A DNA stretch of 45,200 nt from SAR324 cluster bacterium (lineage in GTDB: Bacteria; SAR324; XYD2-FULL-50-16): assembly GCA_002401295.1 (NCBI GenBank), contig NVSR01000114.1, positions 1-45,200 on the forward strand, given 5' to 3'. Position numbers and translations under genes: made by a program. Positions 1 to 9,244 of the stretch are shown piece by piece (the stretch's first letter is position 1; each line of letters begins with the position of its first letter). The notes below the pieces were generated by a model. The model worked only from the letters and a program-made list of their open reading frames with translations, did no database searches and was not told the origin of the DNA.

Positions 1-860
1 TTAAAAAACTTAATCCTTGTTTTTTGAGCCACCACCAGCAAGTAATGGTAAAATTCACCGGGATCATTTTCCTGAATTTTTTTGCTCATCTGAGCCAGGC
101 CAAAGAAGGCAAAGGTTCGGTTCAATCCAACCAGAGGGACTTGATCCGCAATGCTTCCCAAAGCCACTAAATCCAGGTGTTCCAAGAGGTTCGGTTCTTC
201 CTCTTTAGTTGCCCAAAAATGTCTCTCCCGTAATTCCATGCGCACGGCAACCAGGAAGAGGAAAGCAACTCCTACTCCAGCAATGTTATCAAAGGGAAAC
301 TGACAATCTTTTTGCTTGGGATTGATGATCAGAGCATCAGGGGTCAGGCCCTCCATAGGTTCGTGGTGGTCTGTAACAATGACCTGGACTCCTTGTTGCT
401 GCAAGGCATCCACCTCTACTTTAGCAGTGATCCCATTATCAACGGTAATCACCAAAGCTGGCTTCTCCAACATGATGCTTTCCAATGCTTTAGCCGTCAG
501 CCCATAACCGTGAATAAAGCGATTGGGGATGAAACAAGCATAATTCTCATACTTTATAATCCGTAGAAACCTGAGCAGTAATGCTGAGGAGGTGACACCA
601 TCTACATCATAATCACCAACAATTAAGATTTTTGCCTTTTTTTCCACCATTTCCAGGAAGAGGGTCACCGCCTCTCTCATGTTTTTCAACAGAAAGGGAT
701 TGGGTATTTCCTGTAAGGATGGACTTAAAAAAGAGGTGAGTTCCTCAGGTGGCAAGTCCACTAAAAGAGCTTCTAAGACTTGGTCAGCTAAGGGTTGAGA
801 GGACTGAGGTTGGTACCACTGTTCTAATTTCAAACGGGGGGTGATGCTCACGGTTTGCAT
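1..860 (-). CDS. recJ: Single-stranded-DNA-specific exonuclease RecJ, N-terminal part (runs off left edge)
   Basis: This is an open frame of 286 residues with no stop before the window edge, so the C-terminal half is missing. RecJ degrades single-stranded DNA 5' to 3' in recombination and mismatch repair. The DHH phosphoesterase motifs are in order: GDYDVDG at residues 82-88, VTVDNGI-type motif near 139-144 (ITVDNGI), TDHH at 163-166, and GSIADQVPL near 235-243. The aspartates and histidines of these motifs bind the catalytic metal. The ATG overlaps the stop of the upstream gene by one base (TAATG), which suggests translational coupling as the last visible gene of a leftward operon. The family assignment is firm; only completeness is unknown. 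Confidence 0.93.
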   Translation of the reverse strand, partial: MQTVSITPRLKLEQWYQPQSSQPLADQVLEALLVDLPPEELTSFLSPSLQEIPNPFLLKNMREAVTLFLEMVEKKAKILIVGDYDVDGVTSSALLLRFLRIIKYENYACFIPNRFIHGYGLTAKALESIMLEKPALVITVDNGITAKVEVDALQQQGVQVIVTDHHEPMEGLTPDALIINPKQKDCQFPFDNIAGVGVAFLFLVAVRMELRERHFWATKEEEPNLLEHLDLVALGSIADQVPLVGLNRTFAFFGLAQMSKKIQENDPGEFYHYLLVVAQKTRIKFF

Positions 861-3196
861 TATTTTTTTCCTTCTATGACTCTGAATCTTGCCCGTTTAG
901 ACTGTTCTGAATCCATTATTTTAATAAAGTAAGCTGATTGCTCAATGAGTGAGTTGTAGGGGCCACTGCCAATCTCTGTGACACCTACCTTGACTATCCA
1001 ATCGAAGTACTTTCGAGATTCGGCAAATAGATTTAATTTATAATTAGCCTGTCCCAACAAGAAGACCCAATCGATTTCCATTTCCGCTATGGCTTCAACT
1101 TTGAGCAAGACTTTACGGCAATCTGTCCACTGTCGCATGGCTTTACAAAGCTTGGCTTTTTTAATCCAGAGCAAGGTTAAATCATTGGGGTTGGCTTGAT
1201 TGTTCCCCTCATATCGATGAACCAAATCCTCAAAATCTTGAGGATTATAAGTTTTGTTTTTAAAACGTGGGAAATCGATCAACAGGATTTTCTGACCTAC
1301 GATGGTTCCCTGGGATTGGGGTAGATTTTTAAGTTTGCGGTCAACTCGTGATTGCAGAGTTAACTCTTCCAATTGATTTTCAGAAAGCTGAAAGGGTAGT
1401 TTCCCATTGCAGCGCTTGCATTGGAACTCACGAGGAACCCAAAGGGAGTCTTGGGTGAGTTTATTCATCCTTAAGATGGCCCCTTCATCCACGTAAATGC
1501 ATTCCACAAAATATTGAAAGCTATGGTTACAGATATCACAGTGCAGGCGCAGACGCTTCTGGATACCTCGGGACCCCGTCTCACTTTTCCTTAAACTTTC
1601 CAAGTCCTGTAATATTTGCTGAGGTATTTCCAGTTCATAAATTTCACAGATCTGCGCGATCAATAGAACCACATCATATTCTTCGTGCTGATAATTTTTC
1701 AGGAGATGAGGCACAAAGGCTGCGTCAGGCAGGTATTCGATCGTTTGGTATAAACCTTCCGTATGCTGCTGATGCAGATAATCAAAATGTTCTTGAATCA
1801 AGGCAATGACTTTCTTCTGAGGCAATAACTGAAAAAGTAGCAGGGCATAATCCACAGCTACTTTGTCCTCTCTCTCAACATAATGAGTAAAGTTATAAAA
1901 ATAGATACAGAAGAGGCCAGTAGCTAATTGTTCCGAATAGTCCGGGTTCGGAAAAACAGTGGGCCAGGGCAAGTCAAATCCCAGTAGTTCTTTGCGATAA
2001 AACTTCCACAAAATCTCATTATTACTACAGTTTTCCAGAAGATCAGTCGCATCCTGGGTGATTTTTACTTCCTGCTCAGTCCAATTGATTTTATTGGGGA
2101 AAAACAAAGTAAGGATTCTTTCCCGGTGCTCGGTTGTCAATAAGGAGGAGTGAAAGTAGTTGGCAATTTGGCTCAAATGCTCTGCTGGTTGTCTCATCCA
2201 TAACTCAAAATGACTTTCTAAGGTCACCAGTAAGGGAAGACTCAAGAGGAAGTGAGATTCCATTTCCAGGATTTTAGGAATAGTCTGCGTGAACAGCTCG
2301 TGATGTTGGCAATAACTCTCCAGCAGCCATCCCGATTTTCCAGTGACAGGCAGGGATAGATTTTGTTCGAGCAAGCTATCAACCCATTTTTTGAGGTTTT
2401 CCAGGAGTTTTTGCGCATTACGAATCTTGTTATTATGTAAGCCTTCGTAAGTCAGATAGGATTTCTCGATTTCCAGCCAGCGGTGCCGATCCACCACACT
2501 AGCTTGAATTCCCAACAGGGTGAAGCATTGTTCATAAATAGAGCTGACTGAGTAACCTCGGGAAATATTCCTGGAGATCCAGTCGGTCACTTCCGAATTT
2601 CCCAAGTGATCCGTCAATTGAAAGGATAATTCAGGATCGGAATAAAGGTCGCGCAGTATGAAAAAGTGCTCTAAAGCTTGCTGCAATTCTTCTCTGGTTT
2701 CACAAAAAGGCAATAAGGTGGCTAAAAGGATCGAACTCTTAATGCCCTCACTCTGAGTTTCACCCAGAAAACGGATCACAATGGGGAAGTTCTTATCACG
2801 GGCTATTGCTAAGAAAGCATGAGTGGAAGCTTCCAATTCAATGCGAGTTGCCTGATCCCCTGATAAGAGCTCATAAAACCAGTTTTGCAGTAGGTTTCGA
2901 GAAAAGTCATTGGGGAATTTAGCCAAGGCTAAGCCTGCGGAATATTTTAATTGCCCTTCAGACTCCCGAAAAAACTTTATAATATGGGTAGCAAACTCCT
3001 CGGCCCCCAACTCAGCGATCTTGCGGATTCCAGCTTCATTGAGATCCGCAAAAGGGGATTCTAAGAATGAAAGTAAATACTTTTTAATTTCAATCTGTTC
3101 GGCTGACAGCATCTGATAGGCACCCCAGACGGCTAAGCTTTCTTGCTCGGAACGTAAGGCACGTAAAAGACAATCGTGGTTGAAGATATTGCTCAT
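860..3196 (-). CDS. Large alpha-helical repeat protein with zinc-ribbon-like CxxC pairs, function unknown
   Basis: I do not recognise a named family. The protein is about 778 residues from the ATG at 3196. A longer form starts at a TTG at 3259, but the ATG form looks more natural; neither start has a clear ribosome binding site. The N-terminal two thirds are rich in Leu, Glu and Ala in the manner of HEAT-like helical repeats. Around residues 550-595 there are two CxxC pairs (CDIC and CKRC), as in a zinc ribbon. The last 150 residues look like TPR helices. No signal peptide or membrane segment is evident, so it is probably cytoplasmic. It is coupled to recJ through a TAATG overlap. A scaffold or nucleic-acid-associated role is only a guess. 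Confidence 0.75.
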   Translation of the reverse strand: MSNIFNHDCLLRALRSEQESLAVWGAYQMLSAEQIEIKKYLLSFLESPFADLNEAGIRKIAELGAEEFATHIIKFFRESEGQLKYSAGLALAKFPNDFSRNLLQNWFYELLSGDQATRIELEASTHAFLAIARDKNFPIVIRFLGETQSEGIKSSILLATLLPFCETREELQQALEHFFILRDLYSDPELSFQLTDHLGNSEVTDWISRNISRGYSVSSIYEQCFTLLGIQASVVDRHRWLEIEKSYLTYEGLHNNKIRNAQKLLENLKKWVDSLLEQNLSLPVTGKSGWLLESYCQHHELFTQTIPKILEMESHFLLSLPLLVTLESHFELWMRQPAEHLSQIANYFHSSLLTTEHRERILTLFFPNKINWTEQEVKITQDATDLLENCSNNEILWKFYRKELLGFDLPWPTVFPNPDYSEQLATGLFCIYFYNFTHYVEREDKVAVDYALLLFQLLPQKKVIALIQEHFDYLHQQHTEGLYQTIEYLPDAAFVPHLLKNYQHEEYDVVLLIAQICEIYELEIPQQILQDLESLRKSETGSRGIQKRLRLHCDICNHSFQYFVECIYVDEGAILRMNKLTQDSLWVPREFQCKRCNGKLPFQLSENQLEELTLQSRVDRKLKNLPQSQGTIVGQKILLIDFPRFKNKTYNPQDFEDLVHRYEGNNQANPNDLTLLWIKKAKLCKAMRQWTDCRKVLLKVEAIAEMEIDWVFLLGQANYKLNLFAESRKYFDWIVKVGVTEIGSGPYNSLIEQSAYFIKIMDSEQSKRARFRVIEGKK

Positions 3197-3372
3197 AATC
3201 TTGGCTTGTTGCTCTCGCACTATTAGAGAAGGACTATCCAAATTTCCGCAAGAAACCAATCTCTTGCTTAGGGTGATGATTCTTTAATTCTTGATTATTG
3301 GCTTAGAGTACTGAGTGAAGCACAAAGCTACAAGCTCAATTTTCCACACTGTCCATGAAGATAATGGAGGCC

Positions 3373-4269
3373 TTAGCTATTTGTTATCAACTGACGGGAT
3401 GATACAAATTTCATGGGTTGTCGGGTCACAGGATCCTCAAAATAAATTTCCTTGGCCAGTAATTGCAAGGGCGCTAGAAAATCCTCTGTCTCTTTTTGAG
3501 GTTGTAATAGAGGATAGACACGATCATTGGTGATCCCACTACCGATGCATGTCAGATGCAGCCGCAATTGGTGTTTTTTCCCTGTTTTGGGTTCCAGTCG
3601 AAAGCGAGCCTCTGTCCCCTGCTTTTCTAACAGAAAAATTTTGGTAAAACTATTATGTTGCCCCTCGACAATTTTAGATAAGAACCAGGGCTCCCCTCTG
3701 ACAATTCGATTCTCAATCAGCCACTCTTTACGCTCTTCTTCTGCCGGTAAACGGCCTAAGGCTTCGTATACTTTTTTAACTTTATTTTCCCGAAAGAGCT
3801 GGCAATAAAGAGCACGAGTTTCTTTATTGCAAGAAAAAAGAATAATTCCAGCTGTTTCCCTATCCAAGCGATGAATGGCCACCAAGTCCTGGATACCTGT
3901 TTTACGACGTAAGCGGTACAAGAGGCATTCATTCACATAGGGGCCGGAGGGAGTGACCGGTACAAAATGTGGTTTGCAAACCACGAGTAAATGCTCATTT
4001 TGAAAAAGAATCTCTTCTTCAAAGGGAATGGGTTGCTCCCGGGCAACCTCTCGATAGTAGCAAAGTTTTTGCTGCGGCAAATAAGGTGATGCTAAGGTAA
4101 CCCGATCTCCATCCAGATAATTGACTTTCCCCTGGACAATGCGACTCTCCCAAGTGGCTCTGCTTACCTGCGGGAAACGTTGCTCCAGAAAATCCAAAAT
4201 TGAGGGGTAGGGTGCTGCCATATCCGGCAAATAAACCATTGAGGGAAAAGGAGACGTACTCTGTTGCAT
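3373..4269 (-). CDS. RluA-family RNA pseudouridine synthase
   Basis: This protein of 298 residues isomerises uridine to pseudouridine in rRNA or tRNA. The signature HRLDRETAG lies at residues 133-141, with catalytic Asp136. An S4-like N-terminal segment precedes it, and the C-terminal GKKHQLRLH motif typical of RluA enzymes is present. The frame could extend upstream to 4344, but the ATG at 4269 lies one base after the stop of the preceding gene and has a GGGA-type ribosome binding site, so that start is chosen. The family is certain; the exact target base cannot be read from sequence. RluA/RluC-type specificity would have to be decided by phylogeny. Confidence 0.9.
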   Translation of the reverse strand: MQQSTSPFPSMVYLPDMAAPYPSILDFLEQRFPQVSRATWESRIVQGKVNYLDGDRVTLASPYLPQQKLCYYREVAREQPIPFEEEILFQNEHLLVVCKPHFVPVTPSGPYVNECLLYRLRRKTGIQDLVAIHRLDRETAGIILFSCNKETRALYCQLFRENKVKKVYEALGRLPAEEERKEWLIENRIVRGEPWFLSKIVEGQHNSFTKIFLLEKQGTEARFRLEPKTGKKHQLRLHLTCIGSGITNDRVYPLLQPQKETEDFLAPLQLLAKEIYFEDPVTRQPMKFVSSRQLITNS

Positions 4270-4270
4270 T

Positions 4271-5380
4271 TTAAAATCCCATGGAGAAATAGATGGCTTT
4301 ACGAGCACTGGCTTGCTTATCCGGGTCGGTTCCGACCTCTTCACTGTAAATCGTATAACCTAGAATCATTGAACGATTAAAGAAATTAAGTTCCACACCC
4401 TGCGTGGCGTAACCATTGTTGTAACCGGCGCGATAAGTAATAAAACTTCCACCCGTGTCATTAGGAAAAACGCCCAATTCCGCACCGGCATGAACCGTAT
4501 TGGCACGGTCTCTGGTTGCAGAAGCAACGTCACGCACATCCAAAGCTAAAGTCAAACGAAATACTCCCCATTCCTGAGCCATACCAAAACCCAGATTGAT
4601 CATCTGTAATTCCTTATAGGTTTCCGTGCTGAATTTCATGTCGCCATAGTTTTGTACTACCAAGCCAAAAGTAATTCGAGCTTGATTGCTAAAGCGATAC
4701 AATAAGCCCACATCCCAGCCGACGGCATTCTCTTTTGCGCCAAAGTTAGTAATGGTATCGGTAATGGTATCGGTAGTGGCATCTCGTGCTTCTTGACGAG
4801 TGACAGCATTCCGGCTGAATCCCAGGACCCATTGCCCGAGTCCTAAAGGGATAGACATGCCTGCTTTCTGAATAATATCAGATCTTTGGAAAATCGTATT
4901 GCCATTATCAATGGTGGTCATGGTCACCTCTTGCAAATAACTGGCAGCAACGCTCCACCCCTCCTTTCTGATATTCGCCGCGAAACTAACGCCGGCACTG
5001 CCCTTCAAATAAGGATTTTCTTTAGCCAGGAAAGCTGCTTTCTCAGCATTGGCCAGGCCATCGTTTTTTACGTAGGGAAAGTTTAGGGCAATGAGGTTTG
5101 TAGCCAGCTCTTCATTCGTAAAGCCATCAGAGGCCTCAAAGGTCCAGGCAGCATAATCAATCCACCAGGACTCAACATTGGCCAGCACTGCGGGGTTGTA
5201 AAAGAGCGCCGAACTATCATTGGCTGTAGCAACTCCCGTATTCCCCATGGCCAAGGCTCGATAGCTGCGACCCATGGTAATGGTTTCCTGAGCCGCCAGC
5301 TCACTCAAGGAGCTGAACAACAAAATGCCCAAAGAAAAAAAAACTAGTATTCTTCGCATCTGATTATTTTTTATTGCCAT
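4271..5380 (-). CDS. Outer-membrane beta-barrel protein, PorV/UPF0164-like
   Basis: The protein has 369 residues and a signal peptide ending near LSELAAQ. Just after it come GRSYRALAMGNTGVA and DSSALFYNPA, which match the N-terminus of the PorV/PorQ and UPF0164 families of FadL-like barrels. The rest alternates polar and aromatic residues in beta-strand fashion and ends in Phe (SMGF), as outer-membrane barrels usually do. The start may instead be the internal ATG that gives MRRILVFF. An in-frame 12-base tandem duplication encodes a repeated Thr-Asp-Thr-Ile. The gene sits in the long leftward series, one base before the RluA gene. The transported ligand is unknown. Confidence 0.75.
   Translation of the reverse strand: MAIKNNQMRRILVFFSLGILLFSSLSELAAQETITMGRSYRALAMGNTGVATANDSSALFYNPAVLANVESWWIDYAAWTFEASDGFTNEELATNLIALNFPYVKNDGLANAEKAAFLAKENPYLKGSAGVSFAANIRKEGWSVAASYLQEVTMTTIDNGNTIFQRSDIIQKAGMSIPLGLGQWVLGFSRNAVTRQEARDATTDTITDTITNFGAKENAVGWDVGLLYRFSNQARITFGLVVQNYGDMKFSTETYKELQMINLGFGMAQEWGVFRLTLALDVRDVASATRDRANTVHAGAELGVFPNDTGGSFITYRAGYNNGYATQGVELNFFNRSMILGYTIYSEEVGTDPDKQASARKAIYFSMGF
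4751..4774. repeat. 12-bp perfect tandem duplication inside an outer-membrane protein gene
   Basis: The unit AATGGTATCGGT occurs twice back to back. It keeps frame and encodes a repeated TDTI tetrapeptide, probably in a surface loop of the barrel. It looks like simple replication slippage. Confidence 0.8.
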
Positions 5381-5486
5381 GATCGATTACTTGTTTGGAA
5401 ATAAAATTTTTCTTTGCTTTAATTCGAGTCTTTTAAACTTGGAGAGTTGCAAGAATTCGCGACCGTTGAGTTCAAAGGAACCTGAG

Positions 5487-6245
5487 TTATTTCACGGGGA
5501 CTAATGCACCTTTTTCATTGAAAAAATTAGACTGGATTGTCATTAATTTTTCAGGGTGATAACTGAAGTGATCAATCTGTTTAATGATATTCCGATTTTT
5601 TGCAGCATAGTCGGTTGTGTAATACCAAATTTGCTTTATTTTTCTGGAATCTTCTAAAAAGTGAACACTGCGATAGTAACCTTTGGTGCGTGTTGTTTTT
5701 TTAGTATACCAGTATTCCTTTTTAGTTTTCCTGACGCCATCAGGTGCAAAAAATGTTACCTGTTGTCGAATACCTTCCAAATTTTGGGGGTAAAACCACT
5801 CCACCTTAGTGCGTTTTTCTTTGAAATAATAAGTAATATTACGACCTAGATAGGCCTCGGTAAAAAACTTTTCCACTTTGGTGCGCTCACCTGTATAGCG
5901 GTCAAAATAGTCGGTTCTCTTGCGAGTTAAGTACTTCCTTGCAAATTGTGGGGTAAAATATCTTTCGTGCTGAATTTTGATGTCAAAAAAGTATTTCTTC
6001 ACTTCTCTGACAATGCCATAGAGCAAAGCTGATTTTTTGGTGAACTCCTTTTCTTCTTTGACTCTGCGATTATCACTACCATAATAGATCACCGCCTGCA
6101 GAATCCCCAGCTTAGTGTCACTAAATTCTGTGGTTTGGCCACCAAACTCATTTTCTTCTTCAATAATAAATTCATCTTGTGCAAAGAGGTTGCTGCTCCA
6201 TAACAAAAAGATGCATAAAGCAAGCAGAGTATGAATCTTGATCAT
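5487..6245 (-). CDS. Exported protein of unknown function, Tyr/Lys-rich repeats
   Basis: The protein has 252 residues from the ATG at 6245, which places a clear signal peptide (MIKIHTLLALCIFLLWSSNL) at the very N-terminus. The longer frame to 6299 would overlap the upstream pentapeptide gene and bury the signal peptide. The mature part is basic and rich in Tyr, Lys and Phe. Recurrent short units of the type KxxxYWYTK, KQIWYYTTD and QIDHFSYHPEK recall the beta-strand repeats of YwqK/MORN-like proteins. That resemblance is weak. The protein is probably periplasmic or outer-membrane associated. It lies between two envelope proteins in the operon. Confidence 0.6.
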   Translation of the reverse strand: MIKIHTLLALCIFLLWSSNLFAQDEFIIEEENEFGGQTTEFSDTKLGILQAVIYYGSDNRRVKEEKEFTKKSALLYGIVREVKKYFFDIKIQHERYFTPQFARKYLTRKRTDYFDRYTGERTKVEKFFTEAYLGRNITYYFKEKRTKVEWFYPQNLEGIRQQVTFFAPDGVRKTKKEYWYTKKTTRTKGYYRSVHFLEDSRKIKQIWYYTTDYAAKNRNIIKQIDHFSYHPEKLMTIQSNFFNEKGALVPVK

Positions 6246-6262
6246 GACGAATTGTTCAGGGA

Positions 6263-7075
6263 TTAACGTTTGCAAAAACCAATTGAATCTTTTTGGCAAA
6301 TTACGCCATCAACCCAAGTCGCGCCTTCGAGTTGTGCCTCCGATAAATCGGCTTCCTCAAGAATAGCTTGAAAGAGGTTACTTCCCTTCAGGTTGGCACC
6401 TTCTAAGTTTGCTCCTCTCAAGTTAGCACCAATCAAGCTGGCTTTATAGAGGTTGGACTGAGACAGATTAGCATCTTGCAGATTTGCTTTTTCGAAGTCC
6501 GTTCGCTCCATTTCTGCGGCTTCGAGGTTGGCCATCACCAGTTTCGCTTGGAAAAAATTGGTATAGGTTAGTTGTGCCTTTTGTAAGCGGGCATTGTTCA
6601 GGTTAACCCCACTTAGGTTCGCGTCTTTGATTTGGCTTTGTTTGAGGTTTGCACCTTCAAAATTTGCGCCTTCAGCGCTAATATTATTCAAATTCGCACC
6701 TTGTAAGTCAGCACCTTGAAAGTTAGCTCCCTGCAATTTAGCTTTCAAAAAATTAGCTTTTTTGGCGGAGACGTTGGAGAGGTCCGCTCCTCCCAAATTA
6801 CTTTCCTGGAATTTGGCTCCTCGAATATTTGCCCGCCGTAAATCCACCCCCCGCAAATCGGCGTGTTGGAGTCGAGCTTGCTTCAGGTCCACTCCGGCCA
6901 GGAGGGCTTGGCGAAGGTCTTGCCCCGCCAAATTGGCACCAGAGAGGGAACAGAATTCACATTCCTTAGTTTTTTTCAACTCAATCAGGTCATCGGGATT
7001 AAACTCTGCCAGCAGTTCCCCCACAGGCAACAAGATGAAAAGCAAGAGGGAGATCAGGATTGGAATTGCTTTCAT
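6263..7075 (-). CDS. Exported pentapeptide-repeat protein
   Basis: This protein of 270 residues begins with a signal peptide (MKAIPILISLLLFILLPVG) cleaved near ELLA. From about residue 40 it consists almost entirely of A(N/D)LXX pentapeptides, such as GANLA, GADLS, GANFQ and GANLK. These should fold as a right-handed quadrilateral beta-helix. Two cysteines (CEFC) precede the helix. Export is notable because most studied pentapeptide proteins, such as the gyrase-protecting Qnr/MfpA group, are cytoplasmic. The gene starts five bases downstream of the upstream histidine-kinase gene in transcription order. The fold is certain; the function is unknown, and DNA mimicry is unlikely for an exported protein. 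Confidence 0.88.
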   Translation of the reverse strand: MKAIPILISLLLFILLPVGELLAEFNPDDLIELKKTKECEFCSLSGANLAGQDLRQALLAGVDLKQARLQHADLRGVDLRRANIRGAKFQESNLGGADLSNVSAKKANFLKAKLQGANFQGADLQGANLNNISAEGANFEGANLKQSQIKDANLSGVNLNNARLQKAQLTYTNFFQAKLVMANLEAAEMERTDFEKANLQDANLSQSNLYKASLIGANLRGANLEGANLKGSNLFQAILEEADLSEAQLEGATWVDGVICQKDSIGFCKR

Positions 7076-7080
7076 AACAG

Positions 7081-8169
7081 TCAGGCTGATAAGGGGAAGA
7101 TTAGAGTAACCGTAGTTCCCTGAGTATAAACACTTTCAACCTGAATACTTCCCTGATGTGCTTCCATCACATATTTAGCAATGGCTAAGCTCAGGCCTTG
7201 TCCCTTCTGGTGGTGCTTCACATCGTTGATAGCAAATTCATCAAAGATTTTCCCCATCCACTCTTCTTTGATCCCTATTCCCTGATCCGTTATTTTTAAG
7301 ACTAAACTATTTTCAGTTTGTTCCAGAGAAAATTGCACCTCACCCTTTGCATTGGAGTATTTGATTGCATTATCCGTAATATAGTGGAGAGTTTGAACTA
7401 ATATAGTCCAATCCGCATCAATTGATGTGGGTGGTAGAGACTCCATCAAACATAATTTAACTTGCTTTTCCAATGCTATCCTTTCAAAGCTGGTGATCAG
7501 CTCTTGAAGGTGCATAGCGAGAGGTTGCTCTGATTTATTGAGGGGCTGTCCACTTTTCAGGTCACAAAGAAGCGTTGTTTTCTGGACGAGGTCAAAGAGT
7601 TGCTTGCCGCAATTTTCAATCAAATTCACTAGTGTCTGCTGATCTTCATCTAAGCTCCTATCTTCTCCCAATAAAGAGGCCGCACCCAAAATACCATTCA
7701 AAGGGGTTCGTGTCTCATGAGAAAATAGTTTCAACACATCACCTTTGAGTTGATCAACCTCTTCAGTCCGTTTCAGTCGTAGGAAAACTTGAACTTTAGC
7801 CTCCAGCTCACGATTGACGAAGGGCTTGGTAATGTAGTCATCCGCCCCTACTCCATAACCTTTCAGGCGTTCATGAACGCCTTCCCTGGCTGAAACCAAA
7901 ATGATCTTGGTGAAACAATGGCGTTTATCCTGACGTACTTGGCGACAGACCTCATAACCGTCCATACCGGGCATGGAAATATCCAGCAGGATTACATCAG
8001 GGGTAAATTCCTGCATGACCTGCAAGGCTTCTTCTCCCGAGCGGGCTTGTCTGGTCTGGTAGTTCTTTTCCAGAGCCAATTGCATCATTTTTAGATTGAT
8101 CGTATCATCATCAACCAACAGAACTTTATTTTTTTGTTTCATTGATAATTTTAACTGTTTTTGCTCCAT
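7081..8169 (-). CDS. Hybrid response regulator-histidine kinase (receiver first, kinase second)
   Basis: The protein has 362 residues. An N-terminal receiver domain holds the acidic pocket VDDD (19-22), the phospho-acceptor Asp63 in LLDISMPGMDG, Ser93 and Lys115. It is followed by a HisKA domain with phospho-His151 in FSHETRTPLNGI, then a HATPase_c domain with N box (TDNAIKYSN), G1 (DQGIGI) and G2 (GQGLSLAIA). There is no membrane segment or sensor domain, so it is cytoplasmic and probably receives phosphate from another kinase. The ATG at 8142 is an alternative start. It lies downstream of the Bat genes in one operon. The output partner is not visible. Confidence 0.88.
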   Translation of the reverse strand: MEQKQLKLSMKQKNKVLLVDDDTINLKMMQLALEKNYQTRQARSGEEALQVMQEFTPDVILLDISMPGMDGYEVCRQVRQDKRHCFTKIILVSAREGVHERLKGYGVGADDYITKPFVNRELEAKVQVFLRLKRTEEVDQLKGDVLKLFSHETRTPLNGILGAASLLGEDRSLDEDQQTLVNLIENCGKQLFDLVQKTTLLCDLKSGQPLNKSEQPLAMHLQELITSFERIALEKQVKLCLMESLPPTSIDADWTILVQTLHYITDNAIKYSNAKGEVQFSLEQTENSLVLKITDQGIGIKEEWMGKIFDEFAINDVKHHQKGQGLSLAIAKYVMEAHQGSIQVESVYTQGTTVTLIFPLSA

Positions 8170-8191
8170 AGATTGATCGCGATGTCAGCCA

Positions 8192-9244
8192 TCAAGGTAT
8201 TTTTCGGAACAAAGTTTGCGACAAAATAATTTCTAAAAGAAGTAAACTCAGTGCAATAGCTACAAAAACAGGGAACTGTTCTTTATAAGTTGTGAAACGT
8301 TCTTCAAAATCGCTTTTCTCTAACATATCAACCTTCTGATAAATTTCAAGTAAAGCTTCCCCAGAAGACGCTTTTGCAAAGATGCCTCCAGTAATTTCTG
8401 CTACTTTTTGAATCAAAGAAGTATCTATAGGTTGCCGGCCTAAGGAGAAAAAACCACCCAAAAGAGAGTTTTGTTTTTGATAGTTACCCCCATCGGTGAT
8501 GGCGATGGTGTAGACTTTGATGCCATTCTCCCTGGCAAACTCCGCCGCTTCCAGAGGACTCCGCCCTCCTTGAGTTTGTTGTCCATCCGTTAAGAGAATG
8601 ATGATTTTAGATTTCACTTTATAAGCACTATTTTTCTCTCCTGCCCTGGCCAGCAATTGATCCACGCTGATCAAACGCAAAGCTGCGTAATAAAGGCCAT
8701 CACCAATCATTGTACCATCTTCGATCCTTGCTGCCGGGGTGATCGTTTGGGCCAGGTTGACTAAGCTTTGATGATCCAGAGTTAAGGGAGAGTTTTCCTC
8801 TGCAAAACCGGCAAAACTCATCAGGCCAATCATATCATTACTACGGCCCCTTAGTTTTTCCCGGTTACCCAAAATAAATTTTCTGAAGACTTGTTTCACC
8901 ACAGACAGGCGATTTAAAGTAGATCCTTCATAATCCATCTCCTCTTTCATGCTAGAGGAACGATCGATCACCATTTGAATAGCAATACCTTCCTTAGCTG
9001 TACGAATCACTTCCAGTCCCTGTTGCGGACGAGCGAAGGCTACTAAAAGTAAGGATACGGATATAATTCGTAATATTGGCAGTAACTTGCGCCATCGCAC
9101 TCTCCATGAACTGCCAGCTTGTTGCAGGTGAGAACTATTGGAAAAAAAGATGGCTGTAGTTAATTTTCGCCGACGGAAGCCTAATAAAAGAAATACCAAA
9201 AGGGTACAGGCCGCCAGAATTGAGGCCGGGAGATCAAATTCCAT
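8192..9244 (-). CDS. BatA-like von Willebrand factor A membrane protein
   Basis: The protein has 350 residues. Two membrane segments lie near residues 6-22 and 55-71, then comes a VWA domain with the metal-ion-dependent adhesion site DRSSS at 94-98 and a TDG motif, and a third membrane segment follows near the C-terminus. This is the usual layout of BatA/BatB proteins from MoxR-associated clusters, which are thought to assist assembly of envelope or metal-dependent complexes. The frame extends to 9319, but the ATG at 9244 has an AGGGAAA ribosome binding site and gives a proper N-terminus. It overlaps the upstream gene's stop by 11 bases. Confidence 0.85.
   Translation of the reverse strand: MEFDLPASILAACTLLVFLLLGFRRRKLTTAIFFSNSSHLQQAGSSWRVRWRKLLPILRIISVSLLLVAFARPQQGLEVIRTAKEGIAIQMVIDRSSSMKEEMDYEGSTLNRLSVVKQVFRKFILGNREKLRGRSNDMIGLMSFAGFAEENSPLTLDHQSLVNLAQTITPAARIEDGTMIGDGLYYAALRLISVDQLLARAGEKNSAYKVKSKIIILLTDGQQTQGGRSPLEAAEFARENGIKVYTIAITDGGNYQKQNSLLGGFFSLGRQPIDTSLIQKVAEITGGIFAKASSGEALLEIYQKVDMLEKSDFEERFTTYKEQFPVFVAIALSLLLLEIILSQTLFRKIP

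Noticed and set aside
4751..4774. Tandem repeat as a phase-variation element
   Set aside because: Only two 12-base copies are present and the unit is a multiple of three, so changes would not switch the gene off.
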